Part shown: positions 40,135 through 48,655 of the stretch, piece after piece
Layout of the letters: each line of letters opens with the position of its first letter
How positions within the stretch are numbered: the first letter of the stretch is position 1
Assembly: GCF_017875955.1 (NCBI RefSeq)
Contig: NZ_JAGINK010000001.1
Coordinates: 5,668,501-5,732,500, forward strand
DNA length: 64,000 nucleotides
From: Pseudomonas sp. BP8
GTDB taxonomy: Bacteria; Pseudomonadota; Gammaproteobacteria; Pseudomonadales; Pseudomonadaceae
Direction of reading: 5' to 3'
Made by a program: the position numbers and the translations under genes
Notes under the pieces: generated by a model
Told to the model about the DNA's origin: nothing
Databases searched by the model: none
What the model saw: only the letters and a program-made list of their open reading frames with translations

Positions 40135-40210
40135 TGGTGGGTCGTGTAGGATTCGAACCTACGACCAATTGGTTAAAAGCCAACTGCTCTACCAACTGAG
40201 CTAACGACCC
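40135..40210 (-). tRNA. tRNA-Lys (anticodon TTT)
   Basis: A 76-base cloverleaf from GGGTCGTTAGCTCAGTTGGT to CACGACCCACCA with anticodon loop CTTTTAA. It is the last gene in the three-tRNA unit. Confidence 0.98.
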
Positions 40211-40216
40211 GGAAAA

Positions 40217-40293
40217 TGGTCGGGGTGAGGGGATTCGAACTCCTGACATCCTGCTCCCAAAGCAGGCGCGCTACCGGACTGCGCTACACCCCG
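40217..40293 (-). tRNA. tRNA-Pro (anticodon TGG)
   Basis: A 77-base cloverleaf from CGGGGTGTAGCGCAGTCCGG to CACCCCGACCA with anticodon loop TTTGGGA and the C1-G72-type start of proline tRNAs. It lies 6 bp from tRNA-Lys and 4 bp from tRNA-Asn. Confidence 0.98.
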
Positions 40294-40297
40294 AAAT

Positions 40298-40373
40298 TGG
40301 CTCCGCGACCTGGACTCGAACCAGGGACCCAATGATTAACAGTCATTTGCTCTACCGACTGAGCTATCGCGGA
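40298..40373 (-). tRNA. tRNA-Asn (anticodon GTT)
   Basis: A 76-base cloverleaf from TCCGCGATAGCTCAGTCGGT to TCGCGGAGCCA with anticodon loop CTGTTAA. It is the first tRNA of the unit, 93 bp from the -10 box. Confidence 0.98.
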
Positions 40374-40465
40374 ACTAAAACTTCGATCTTCCGATCCCGA
40401 AGGCTGTTTAAGCTTCGGTCCCTTTGACTTACCGCATCTCTGCGTTGTTGTCTCTGAGGCCGGCT

Positions 40466-40493
40466 ATTCTACATCCTTCGTTTTGCTTGTCAA
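40466..40493 (-). promoter_or_regulatory. Sigma-70 promoter of the tRNA operon
   Basis: On the minus strand TTGACA (40488-40493) and TAGAAT (40466-40471) are 16 bp apart, followed by a GC-rich discriminator (GCCGGCC). This is the classical arrangement of a strong stable-RNA promoter under stringent control. Confidence 0.88.
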
Positions 40494-40684
40494 CCCCTAA
40501 TTTGCTTTCAAGTTACTGATTTGCAAACTGTTTTCAGATCGTCGTTACCGCTGGCGATCTGCTTAGTGGCTGACAGCGGGGCGTATATTAGGAGCACTCG
40601 ATTCTAGATGCAAGCATAAATTTCAAAATTTTCATGAGGTTAGCGGGAAGGCCCTATTTCCGGGGTTTTGCGGGGTGTCGATGG

Positions 40685-40713
40685 TCGCTATCGCGGGGCA
40701 AACCCGCTCCCAT
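40685..40713. repeat. Single REP-like copy
   Basis: TATCGCGGGGCAAACCCGCT followed by CCCATGCAG, one unpaired copy with substitutions, left of the A-tract array. Confidence 0.7.
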
Positions 40714-40762
40714 GCAGCCCATCGGCGTACAAAAATGCGCGCGAGAACTGGCCGCGCCGGGC

Positions 40763-40935
40763 AAAAAAGCCTTCGCCGAGCTGAAAAAAATCGAAAGCCA
40801 CGGTAAAAAAATCAAATCGACTGCAGGAAGAAGCAAAAATCAGGGCAAAAAAACTGTAAACCACCCCCAAAAAAACGAATCGCCCACGAAAAAATTTTCA
40901 GCCCCCGCAAAAAAATTAACCGCAGCCGAAAAAAA
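40763..40935. other. Array of phased A-tracts (probable intrinsically bent DNA)
   Basis: Runs of five to seven A begin at 40763, 40784, 40805, 40835, 40847, 40869, 40889, 40909 and 40929. Apart from one missing slot near 40826, replaced by AAG-rich sequence, and the extra run at 40835, the spacing is 20-22 bp, two helical turns, which predicts strong curvature. The same stretch in one plus-strand frame reads as a Lys-Lys pair every seven residues, so an alternative is a lysine-rich peptide (40634-40957). I favour a DNA-structure role because no ribosome binding site is seen and the frame ends inside the clpB terminator. Confidence 0.6.
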
Positions 40936-40955
40936 GCCCCGCTTTCGCGGGGCTT
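40929..40955 (-). terminator. Terminator of clpB
   Basis: On the minus strand AGCCCCGC-GAAA-GCGGGGCT is followed by TTTTTT, starting 12 bp after the clpB stop codon. The T run is the last A-tract of the array. Confidence 0.93.
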
Positions 40956-40966
40956 GATCGTTCTAC

Positions 40967-43534
40967 TTATGAGGCAAAGACAATCTCGTCGCCCTCGACC
41001 GTGGCGGTAATCGCCGCCCCGGGCAAGAATTCGCCCGACAAGATCAACTGCGCCAGCGGGTTCTCGATCCAGCGCTGGATCGCCCGCTTCAGCGGCCGTG
41101 CGCCATACACCGGGTCGTAACCAACGGCGATCAGCTTGTCGATCGCCTCAGGGCTCAGGCTCAAGCTCAGCTCGCGCTCGGCCAGACGGCTGCGCAGGCG
41201 GCCCAGCTGGATCTCGGTGATACCGGCGATCTGCTCACGACCCAGCGGCTCGAACACCACCACTTCGTCGATACGGTTGATGAACTCCGGACGGAAGTGG
41301 CTACCCACTGCGTCCATCACCGCCGCACGCTGCGCCTCACGATCACCGACCAGTTCCTGGATCTGCGCCGAGCCCAGGTTGGAGGTCATCACGATCACCG
41401 TGTTGCGGAAGTCCACCGTACGTCCATGGCTGTCGGTCAGACGACCGTCCTCAAGCACTTGCAGGAGCACGTTGAACACATCCGGGTGGGCCTTCTCGAC
41501 CTCGTCGAGCAGCACCACCGCGTAGGGTTTGCGCCGCACGGCTTCGGTCAGGTAACCGCCCTCCTCGTAACCGACATAGCCTGGTGGTGCACCGATCAGC
41601 CGCGCCACGGAATGTTTCTCCATGAACTCGGACATATCAATGCGCACCATGGCCTCTTCGGTATCGAACAGGAACTCGGCCAGGGCCTTGCACAGTTCGG
41701 TCTTGCCGACGCCGGTCGGGCCGAGGAACAGGAACGAGCCACTTGGCCGGTTCGGGTCGGACAACCCGGCACGCGAACGGCGCACGGCGTTGGCAACGGC
41801 AGTAACCGCCTCGCCTTGGCCAATCACGCGCTGGTGCAGCAGTGTTTCCATCTGCAGCAGCTTCTCGCGCTCGCCTTCGAGCATCTTCGCCACGGGGATG
41901 CCGGTCCACTTGGAGACCACTTCGGCGATCTCTTCTTCGGTAACCTTGTTACGCAGCAGCTGGTTATCGGTCTTGCCGTGCTGGTCGACCATCTGCAGGC
42001 TGCGCTCCAGATCAGGGATCACCCCGTACTGCAGTTCGGCCATACGGCTCAGGTCACCTTTGCGGCGAGCGGCTTCCAGCTCCTGACGCGCCTGCTCGAT
42101 CTTCTGCTGGATCTGTGCCGAGCCCTGCACTTCGGCTTTCTCGGACTGCCAGATTTCTTCCAGGTCGGAATATTCGCGTTCAAGCCGGGCGATTTCTTCG
42201 GTGAGTTTCTCGAGACGCTTCTTGGCCGCCTCGTCTTCTTCTTTCTTCAGTGCCTGGGATTCCACCTTCAGCTGGATCAGGCGACGGTCGAGACGGTCGA
42301 GCACTTCCGGCTTGGAGTCGATTTCCATACGGATGCGGCTGGCCGCTTCGTCGATCAGGTCGATGGCCTTGTCGGGCAACTGACGATCGGTAATGTAGCG
42401 GTGGCTGAGCTTGGCTGCAGCGATGATCGCACCGTCGGTGATGGCCACCTTGTGGTGCACTTCATAGCGCTCTTTCAGGCCACGCAGGATGGCGATGGTG
42501 TCTTCTTCGCTCGGCTCTTCGACCAGCACCTTCTGGAAGCGCCGCTCGAGCGCTGCGTCCTTCTCGATGAACTGACGGTACTCGTTGAGCGTGGTCGCAC
42601 CGACGCAGTGCAACTCGCCGCGGGCCAGGGCTGGCTTGAGCATGTTGCCCGCGTCCATGGCGCCCTCGCCTTTGCCGGCGCCGACCATGGTGTGCAACTC
42701 ATCGATGAACAGGATGATCTGGCCTTCCTGCTTGGACAGCTCGTTGAGCAGGCCTTTGAGGCGCTCTTCGAATTCGCCGCGGTACTTGGCACCCGCGATC
42801 AGCGCCCCCATGTCCAGCGCCAGCAGGCGTTTGCCCTTGAGGCCATCGGGCACTTCGCCGTTGATGATGCGCTGTGCCAGGCCTTCGGCGATGGCGGTTT
42901 TACCCACGCCGGGCTCACCGATCAGCACCGGGTTGTTCTTGGTCCGGCGTTGCAGTACCTGGATGGTCCGGCGAATCTCGTCGTCACGGCCGATCACCGG
43001 GTCGAGCTTGCCGTCTTCGGCGCGCTTGGTGAGATCGACGGTGTACTTGTCCAGGGCCTGGCGCGACTCTTCGGCGTTGGCGTCATTGACTGCCGCGCCA
43101 CCACGCAGGTTGTTGATGGCGTTTTCCAAGGCCTTCTTGCTCACGCCTTGGCCGAGCAGCAGTTTGCCGACCTTGCTGTTCTCGTCCATGGCGGCGAGCA
43201 GCACCAGTTCGCTGGAGATGAACTGGTCGCCCTTCTGCTGGGCCAGGCGATCGGCCTGGTTGAGCAGACGCGCGAGGTCCTGCGACATGTTGACGTCGCC
43301 GGTGGGGTTCTGGATTTTCGGCAGCTGGTCGAGCTCTTTGCTCAGCGCTTTGCGCAGGCTGTTGACGTCGAAGCCGACCTGCATCAGCAGCGGCTTGATC
43401 GAACCGCCTTGCTGGTCGACCAGTGCCTGCAACAGGTGCTGCGGCTCAATGGCCGGATGATCCATGCCAACGGCCAGGGATTGAGAGTCAGATAATGCTA
43501 ATTGCAGTTTGCTGGTTAATCGGTCTATTCGCAT
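40967..43534 (-). CDS. clpB: ClpB protein disaggregase
   Basis: An 855-aa AAA+ chaperone that, with DnaK, pulls proteins out of aggregates. An N-terminal Clp domain (MRIDRLTSKLQLALSDSQSL) precedes NBD1 with Walker A GEPGVGKTAIAEG, the coiled-coil middle domain (about 405-525; LEREYSDLEEIWQSEKAEVQ) and NBD2 with GPTGVGKTELCKA and LLDEVEKAHPDV. The full length is kept. The start has AGGAAGG upstream. A sigma-32 type promoter lies 76-103 bp before the start and a strong terminator after the stop. Confidence 0.98.
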   Translation of the reverse strand: MRIDRLTSKLQLALSDSQSLAVGMDHPAIEPQHLLQALVDQQGGSIKPLLMQVGFDVNSLRKALSKELDQLPKIQNPTGDVNMSQDLARLLNQADRLAQQKGDQFISSELVLLAAMDENSKVGKLLLGQGVSKKALENAINNLRGGAAVNDANAEESRQALDKYTVDLTKRAEDGKLDPVIGRDDEIRRTIQVLQRRTKNNPVLIGEPGVGKTAIAEGLAQRIINGEVPDGLKGKRLLALDMGALIAGAKYRGEFEERLKGLLNELSKQEGQIILFIDELHTMVGAGKGEGAMDAGNMLKPALARGELHCVGATTLNEYRQFIEKDAALERRFQKVLVEEPSEEDTIAILRGLKERYEVHHKVAITDGAIIAAAKLSHRYITDRQLPDKAIDLIDEAASRIRMEIDSKPEVLDRLDRRLIQLKVESQALKKEEDEAAKKRLEKLTEEIARLEREYSDLEEIWQSEKAEVQGSAQIQQKIEQARQELEAARRKGDLSRMAELQYGVIPDLERSLQMVDQHGKTDNQLLRNKVTEEEIAEVVSKWTGIPVAKMLEGEREKLLQMETLLHQRVIGQGEAVTAVANAVRRSRAGLSDPNRPSGSFLFLGPTGVGKTELCKALAEFLFDTEEAMVRIDMSEFMEKHSVARLIGAPPGYVGYEEGGYLTEAVRRKPYAVVLLDEVEKAHPDVFNVLLQVLEDGRLTDSHGRTVDFRNTVIVMTSNLGSAQIQELVGDREAQRAAVMDAVGSHFRPEFINRIDEVVVFEPLGREQIAGITEIQLGRLRSRLAERELSLSLSPEAIDKLIAVGYDPVYGARPLKRAIQRWIENPLAQLILSGEFLPGAAITATVEGDEIVFAS

Positions 43535-43609
43535 GGGGATACCTTCCTATATGGGCAGGCCGGAGCGATGGACACACCTAGATGAAGAAACCTGCCAGAG
43601 ATAACCAAT

Positions 43610-43637
43610 AGATGAGGGTGATTCTGGAAGATTCAAG
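43610..43637 (-). promoter_or_regulatory. Heat-shock (sigma-32) promoter of clpB
   Basis: On the minus strand CTTGAA (43632-43637) is followed after 14 bases by CCTCATCT (43610-43617). This closely matches the RpoH consensus CTTGAAA-N13-15-CCCCATnT, giving a leader of about 70 bases. Confidence 0.88.
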
Positions 43638-43723
43638 CGTAGCGGGGTTGACCGAGGTCAGTTGGGAAATGCTTGGCGCTCCTACAGGGTGCTGCGACAG
43701 CTTTAGGGGCAGCAGGGGGATGG

Positions 43724-44461
43724 TCAGCGTGGATCGAGCCAGACCAACGAGGCAAAGCGCCCACCCTGCGGGGTGCGGCGATAGGAGAAGAAGCGTGGGT
43801 CGGTGACCGTACACAACCCACCGCCATAAACAGCAGTGACGCCACGGGCCGCTAGACGAATACGCGCCAGCTCGTAGATATCAGCCAGCAGCTTGCCAGC
43901 ACGCTCACCCGGCACAAAGGCGCGGGCGGCCTCGGGATGCACGGCGGTAAACGCATCGCGCACTTCCAGCCCGACCTCGAACGCTTGCGGGCCAATGGCC
44001 GGTCCGAGCCAGACCAGTACCTGATCAGCGGGTAGCGCGAGCCGATCCAGGGTGGCCTCCAGCACGCCACCGGCCAGCCCGCGCCAGCCGGCATGCGCCG
44101 CTGCGACTCGGGTACCGGCGCGGTCACAGAACAACACCGGCAGGCAGTCGGCAGTCATCACCGTACAGGCAATGCCTGGCTGGTCAGTCCAGCTGGCATC
44201 GGCTTCGGCGACGATAGCCGGGTCGGCATCCGCCACAACCAGGCCATGCACCTGCTTGAGCCAAGCCGGCTGGATGCTGAAGTGATCACTCAGGCGCCGA
44301 CGGTTCTCGGCCACCGCCGCCGGGTCATCCCCGACATGGTCGCCCAGATTGAAGCTTTCATAGGGTGGCAGGCTCACCCCACCCTCGCGGGTGGTGACGC
44401 AGGCGTGCACCGAGGCCGGGGCCGGCCAGTCGGGGCGCAGCAGCTGCGTCAGACCGTTCAT
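43724..44461 (-). CDS. pgeF: Peptidoglycan editing factor/YfiH-type multicopper polyphenol oxidase family
   Basis: A 245-aa protein of the YfiH/PgeF family. Motifs are LKQVHGLVVAD, TADCLPVLFCD and AAHAGWRGLAGGVLEA, providing the His-Cys-His metal/active site. In E. coli PgeF removes L-Ser wrongly built into muropeptides; older annotations call the family laccase domain. The start at 44461 (MNGLTQLLRPDWPAP) overlaps the rluD stop by 4 bp (ATGA), giving tight coupling. The same rluD-pgeF(-clpB) order occurs in many gammaproteobacteria. Confidence 0.93.
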   Translation of the reverse strand: MNGLTQLLRPDWPAPASVHACVTTREGGVSLPPYESFNLGDHVGDDPAAVAENRRRLSDHFSIQPAWLKQVHGLVVADADPAIVAEADASWTDQPGIACTVMTADCLPVLFCDRAGTRVAAAHAGWRGLAGGVLEATLDRLALPADQVLVWLGPAIGPQAFEVGLEVRDAFTAVHPEAARAFVPGERAGKLLADIYELARIRLAARGVTAVYGGGLCTVTDPRFFSYRRTPQGGRFASLVWLDPR

Positions 44462-45420
44462 CCGATAAAGCTGCCGCGGTCGTCCTGCAGCAGCGTCAGC
44501 AGCTCGACGAAGTCGTCCGGCAGCTTCGATGCCCACTCCATGCGCTCACCCGTTGCCGGGTGGTCCAGGGCCAGGAAGCGTGCATGCAGCGCCTGACGCG
44601 GGAAGGTCTTCAGTGCATCGACCATTTCCGGATCGGCCGCCGGCGGAATGCGGAAGCGGCCGCCGTAGGTCTGGTCGCCGACCAGCGGGAAGCCAACGTG
44701 GGCCATGTGCACACGGATCTGGTGAGTACGGCCGGTTTCCAGCTTCACCCGCACATGGGTGTGCGAACGGAACCGCTCCAGCACGCGGTAGTGGCTGACT
44801 GCAGGCTTGCCGCCTTCAGTCACCGCCATGCGCTGCCGCGCGCCGCCGTGACGACCGATCGGGGCGTTGATCTTGCCCCCTGCGGTCACCACGCCGATCA
44901 CGATGCACTCATAGATGCGGCTGACCGAGCGGCTCTGCAACTGCTCGACCAGCTTGGTCTGCGCCTGCAGGGTCTTGGCCACCACCATCAGACCGGTGGT
45001 GTCCTTGTCCAGACGATGGACAATACCTGCACGCGGCACGTTGATGATATCCGGCACGTGATGCAGCAAGGCATTGAGCAAGGTGCCATCGGCATGGCCA
45101 GCGGCCGGGTGGACCACCAGCCCGGCGGGCTTGTTGATCACCAGGATCTGGTCGTCTTCATAGACGATGTCCAGTTCGATGTCCTGGGCGATCCACTCGC
45201 CCTGGGCTTCCTGCTCGGCCTCAAGGGCCAGAATGGAACCACCATGGACGGTGTCGCGCGGACGCACGACCTGGCCATCGACCGTCAAGCGGCCGTCTTT
45301 GATCCAGGAGGACAGGCGCGAACGCGAGTACTCGGAGAACAGTTGGGCGGCGACCTGGTCGAGGCGTTGACCGCCCAATTCGGACGGTACCTCTGCGCTA
45401 AGTTGAATGATCTCGGACAT
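44458..45420 (-). CDS. rluD: 23S rRNA pseudouridine(1911/1915/1917) synthase
   Basis: A 320-aa enzyme that makes pseudouridines in helix 69 of 23S rRNA. An N-terminal S4 RNA-binding domain (QRLDQVAAQLFSEYSRSRLS) precedes the catalytic domain with INKPAGLVVHPAAGH and the catalytic Asp in GIVHRLDKDTTGLMVVAK. The start at 45420 (MSEIIQLSAEVP) gives the typical length; the frame extends upstream to 45531 without conserved content. Divergent bamD begins 149 bp away, the usual gammaproteobacterial neighbour. Confidence 0.97.
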   Translation of the reverse strand: MSEIIQLSAEVPSELGGQRLDQVAAQLFSEYSRSRLSSWIKDGRLTVDGQVVRPRDTVHGGSILALEAEQEAQGEWIAQDIELDIVYEDDQILVINKPAGLVVHPAAGHADGTLLNALLHHVPDIINVPRAGIVHRLDKDTTGLMVVAKTLQAQTKLVEQLQSRSVSRIYECIVIGVVTAGGKINAPIGRHGGARQRMAVTEGGKPAVSHYRVLERFRSHTHVRVKLETGRTHQIRVHMAHVGFPLVGDQTYGGRFRIPPAADPEMVDALKTFPRQALHARFLALDHPATGERMEWASKLPDDFVELLTLLQDDRGSFIG

Positions 45421-45568
45421 GCTCGATTCGGCGGGCGCACAGCCTTTGGTTTCAACTGCGCGCTTGTGGTTAAATACGGCTTCTTTTGCCCCGGGGTTAG
45501 GCCGGGGGCGCTCATCATAACAGGACGGCACCGCCCAAGACAGCGGCCGTCAAAGGACGCAAGCCGCC

Positions 45569-46588
45569 ATGCAAGTGAAACACCTGCTGCTGATCGCCAT
45601 CCTCGGGCTCACCGCTGCCTGTTCCTCGAACAAGGAAGTGATTGACGAGAACCTCAGCGAAGCCGAGTTGTACCAGCAGGCGCAGGCCGACCTGGACAAC
45701 TCGAGCTACACCAGCGCCGTGAGCAAGCTCAAGGCCCTGGAGTCGCGCTACCCGTTCGGCCGTTACGCCGACCAGGCCCAGCTCGAGCTGATCTACGCCA
45801 ACTACAAGAACTCCGAGCCAGAGGCAGCCAAGTCCGCTGCCGAGCGCTTCATCCGCCTGCACCCGCAGCACCCGAACGTCGACTACGCCTACTACCTCAA
45901 AGGCCTGACTTCGTTCGACCAGGACCGCGGCCTGCTGGCGCGCTTCCTGCCGCTGGACATGACCAAGCGTGACCCGGGCGCTGCCCGCGACTCGTACAAC
46001 GAGTTCGCCCAGCTCACCAGCCGCTTCCCCAACAGCCGCTACTCGCCCGATGCCAAGCAGCGCATGATCTACCTGCGCAACCTGCTGGCCTCGTACGAAA
46101 TCCACGTGGCCGACTACTACATGACCCGCGAGGCGTATGTTGCTGCCGCCAACCGTGGCCGCTACGTGGTCGAGAACTTCCAGGAAACACCATCGGTCGG
46201 CGACGGCCTGGCGATCATGGTCGAGGCCTACCAGCACCTGCACCTTGACGAGCTGGCAGCGACCAGCCTCGAGACCCTCAAGCTCAACTACCCTGACCAC
46301 CCAAGCCTGGTCGACGGTAGCTTCGAGCCCAAGCAGGACGTCGCTGAAGGCCGTTCGTGGCTGTCCAAGGCTACCCTTGGCCTGATCGAAACCGAGACGC
46401 CGCTGCCGCCGGGCGAGACCCGCGCCAACCAGGACGTGGTGCGTCAGTTCAAGGATGCCCGCGACGAGATGCCGTCGGACCTGCTGCCGAAAGATGAAAA
46501 TGGTGACCCGATCCTGCCGGAAGGTCCGAAAGAAGCCGAGCAGAGCCGTTCGTGGTTCAGCTACGCGACCTTTGGTCTGTTCGACTGA
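45569..46588 (+). CDS. bamD: Outer membrane assembly lipoprotein BamD
   Basis: A 339-aa lipoprotein of the BAM complex. The signal peptide MQVKHLLLIAILGLTAAC ends at Cys18, the lipidation site (lipobox LTAAC). Five TPR-like repeats follow, starting LYQQAQADLDNSSYTSAVSK and continuing to about residue 235. BamD binds substrate barrel signals and BamA. The last 90 residues (ETPLPPGETRANQDVVRQFK) are an extension present in pseudomonads and absent in E. coli BamD (245 aa). A strong terminator follows. Confidence 0.96.
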   Translation: MQVKHLLLIAILGLTAACSSNKEVIDENLSEAELYQQAQADLDNSSYTSAVSKLKALESRYPFGRYADQAQLELIYANYKNSEPEAAKSAAERFIRLHPQHPNVDYAYYLKGLTSFDQDRGLLARFLPLDMTKRDPGAARDSYNEFAQLTSRFPNSRYSPDAKQRMIYLRNLLASYEIHVADYYMTREAYVAAANRGRYVVENFQETPSVGDGLAIMVEAYQHLHLDELAATSLETLKLNYPDHPSLVDGSFEPKQDVAEGRSWLSKATLGLIETETPLPPGETRANQDVVRQFKDARDEMPSDLLPKDENGDPILPEGPKEAEQSRSWFSYATFGLFD

Positions 46589-46604
46589 TCCAGCGCTGTG
46601 TGAG

Positions 46605-46631
46605 AAAGGGAGGCCTAGGCCTCCCTTTTTT
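46605..46631 (+). terminator. Terminator of bamD
   Basis: AAAGGGAGGCCTAGGCCTCCC followed by TTTTTT forms a perfect stem 17 bp after the stop codon. Confidence 0.93.
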
Positions 46632-46681
46632 CATGGCCGCGCCCTAGACTGTCTGCTCTCTTTCTCGACAAGCTGGACACC

Positions 46682-46912
46682 ATGGTTCGCCTACTTTTCT
46701 GGATTGCCCTGATCGCCGCCGCGTTCTGGCTGTGGCGCAAGTTCAAGATCAGCCAGCAATCACGCCCCGAGCAGCGGCTCGATGACCCGTTGAAGATGGT
46801 CCGTTGCGCCCATTGCGGCGTGCACCTACCCACCGACCGCGCACTGCACCGCGGTGATCAATGGTATTGCAGCCCGGCGCACCTGGAACAAGGGCCTGGC
46901 GATCAGCGTTGA
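46682..46912 (+). CDS. PP0621-family small membrane zinc-ribbon protein
   Basis: A 76-aa protein with one N-terminal transmembrane helix (MVRLLFWIALIAAAFWLWRK) and a C-terminal zinc-binding pair, VRCAHCGVHLP and HRGDQWYCSPAHLEQ (CxxC...C..H). It is a conserved family named after the P. putida member; function unknown. The gene lies 94 bp after bamD, behind that gene's terminator, so it needs its own promoter. Confidence 0.87.
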   Translation: MVRLLFWIALIAAAFWLWRKFKISQQSRPEQRLDDPLKMVRCAHCGVHLPTDRALHRGDQWYCSPAHLEQGPGDQR

Positions 46913-46988
46913 TCCGTTGATCGGGTAATTGGGGATGCTGCCACCCTTCGCCGCGTTCCTGCTCCCCCAAGGATCACCACGCCCCCCC

Positions 46989-47089
46989 CCTGTAGGAGCG
47001 GGCTTGCCCCGCGAAACCGGCGAAGCCGGTGCCATCCTCCACAGCGCCTGGGCCAGCCTCTTCGCGGGGCAAGCCCGCGCCTACAGGTG
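46989..47089. repeat. Inverted REP pair
   Basis: CCTGTAGGAGCGGGCTTGCC (46989 on) and CCTCTTCGCGGGGCAAGCCC (47057 on) flank an ACCGGCGAAGCCGGT hairpin in the gap between the zinc protein and convergent thiO. Confidence 0.92.
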
Positions 47090-47128
47090 GGGCGGCGCTA
47101 CATCCAACGCGTTTTCTACCTCAGGCGC

Positions 47129-48226
47129 TCAGGTCAAACGCCCCGCTGGCGCATACGGCGCCGGGTCGATGATAGGCTCGGCCCCCGTCAGCAGATCAGT
47201 GAACAACTGGCACGAAGCGGGCGCCAGCACCAGCCCATTGCGATAGTGCCCGCAGTTCAACCACAGCCCCTCATGCCCCGGCACCGGCCCGATATAGGGA
47301 ATGCCTTCAGGCGAACCCGGCCGCAACCCCGCCCAATGCGCCACCGGGGTAGCACCCGCCAGCCCAGGCAACAGCTCCACGGCCGACGCCTTCAGGCTCG
47401 CCAGGGCATCCTCGGTAGGCGTCTTGTCATAGCCGGCATGCTCAAGCGTACTGCCAATCAAGATATGCCCATCCCGCCGCGGGATCGCATAACGGCCCTT
47501 GGCCAAGACCATGCTGGGCAAGAAGTCCTCGGCGCACTTGTACAGGATCATCTGCCCTTTCACCGGCTCCACCGGCAGCTCCAGGCCCAGTGAGCGCAAC
47601 AGGTCACCACTCCAGGCGCCCGCGCTGAGCACCACCTCATCAGCGGGCAGCACGCCCTCGGCCGTCTGCACGCCGGTTATGCGCCCGCCGGCCTGGCTGA
47701 ACCCGCTGATCTGGCAATGCTCGCGCAGGGTCACGTTGGGCATCGCCAGCAACGCGGCCTTGAGTGATTTGACCAGACGCGGATTGCGCACATTGGCCAC
47801 GCCAGCCATGAAGATCGCCCGCTTGAAGCCCGCCCCGAGCCCCGGCACGGCGTCATAGGCGGCAGAGATATCCACAGCGCTGAGCGGCCGTTGCGCGCGC
47901 GCGGCCCAGGCCAGCGCCTCGGCTTCGTCGTCCAGGTCCAGCCAGTACAGGCCAGTGGTGTGCACTTCAGGATCGACCCCGGTGCTGGCGAACAAGCGCT
48001 CGCCCAGCTGTGGATAAAAATCCTGCGACCAGTGCGCCAGGGCGGTCACGGCAGCACTGTAGCGCCACGGGTAGAGCGGCGAAACGATGCCGCCGCCGGC
48101 CCAGGACGACTCGCGACCGACCTCGCCCTGGTCACACACCACCACCTGCTCGACCTTTGCCGCCAGGTTGAACGCAGTCAGCAGGCCGATTACCCCACCG
48201 CCGACAATCACTACTTGCTTGCTCAT
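47129..48226 (-). CDS. thiO: Glycine oxidase ThiO
   Basis: A 365-aa FAD-dependent oxidase that turns glycine into the imine used for the thiazole of thiamine. The FAD motif VVIVGGGVIGLLTAFNLA is at the N-terminus; GRESSWAGGGIVSPLYPWRY binds flavin and substrate; WAGLRPGSPEGIPYIGPVPG and CGHYRNGLVLAPAS are typical C-terminal motifs. The start at 48226 (MSKQVVIVGG) is the family start; the frame extends to 48268. It is 29 bp downstream of the pilE-like gene on the same strand and may be read through from the pilin operon. Confidence 0.94.
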   Translation of the reverse strand: MSKQVVIVGGGVIGLLTAFNLAAKVEQVVVCDQGEVGRESSWAGGGIVSPLYPWRYSAAVTALAHWSQDFYPQLGERLFASTGVDPEVHTTGLYWLDLDDEAEALAWAARAQRPLSAVDISAAYDAVPGLGAGFKRAIFMAGVANVRNPRLVKSLKAALLAMPNVTLREHCQISGFSQAGGRITGVQTAEGVLPADEVVLSAGAWSGDLLRSLGLELPVEPVKGQMILYKCAEDFLPSMVLAKGRYAIPRRDGHILIGSTLEHAGYDKTPTEDALASLKASAVELLPGLAGATPVAHWAGLRPGSPEGIPYIGPVPGHEGLWLNCGHYRNGLVLAPASCQLFTDLLTGAEPIIDPAPYAPAGRLT

Positions 48227-48255
48227 CTGTCGATCCGCTATCCGAAATGAAACCC

Positions 48256-48654
48256 TCAGCCTCCCCAACAGCCCACGGCCTGCTCGACCCCGCCGGGGTT
48301 ACTGCGCACACCCGCCTGATCAAGCTGGAAGTCGCCACACCGATCATCCTTCATCATGCCCTGCGGCAAACGCCTGGCGATCAGCCGGAAGCTGTTCTCG
48401 TCGCGCTGTACCTGCAGGCTGTAGTAGCGGCTGCCGGCAGGCAAGGGAACGGGCAATGGGTCGCTGTCGGCATACTGCCCGGTGCGCGCATGCTGGCGCT
48501 CCAGGCGCAGGGCGGCGTCCTGCAGCAGGCCAACCACTTCGCTGCGTGCGGCACGCCGAAGCTGGTCGCTGTAACTGGGGTAGGCAATGGCTGCCAGAAT
48601 GCCGGTCACAGCCACGACAAGCAACAATTCGATCAGGCTCAGGCCTTGCTGCAT
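48256..48654 (-). CDS. pilE: Type IV minor pilin PilE-like
   Basis: A 132-aa prepilin with a very short leader MQQG cut before LSLIELLLVVAVTGILAAIA, carrying Glu5, and YPSYSDQLRRAARSEVVGLL after it. Two cysteines near the end (DRCGDF and VGCWGG) can form the C-terminal loop. It belongs to the pilV-pilW-pilX-pilE set that primes pilus assembly at the tip. The gene begins one base after the pilX stop codon; in P. aeruginosa pilY1 and pilY2 lie between them. Confidence 0.9.
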   Translation of the reverse strand: MQQGLSLIELLLVVAVTGILAAIAYPSYSDQLRRAARSEVVGLLQDAALRLERQHARTGQYADSDPLPVPLPAGSRYYSLQVQRDENSFRLIARRLPQGMMKDDRCGDFQLDQAGVRSNPGGVEQAVGCWGG

Positions 48655-48655
48655 G

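Noticed and set aside
40763..40935. CRISPR array
   Set aside because: The regular spacing comes from A runs of 5-7 bases; there are no repeats of 20-40 bp or unique spacers, and no cas genes.
41297..43495. 732-codon open frame antisense to clpB
   Set aside because: Shadow of ClpB, which has both Walker motifs in the right order on the other strand.
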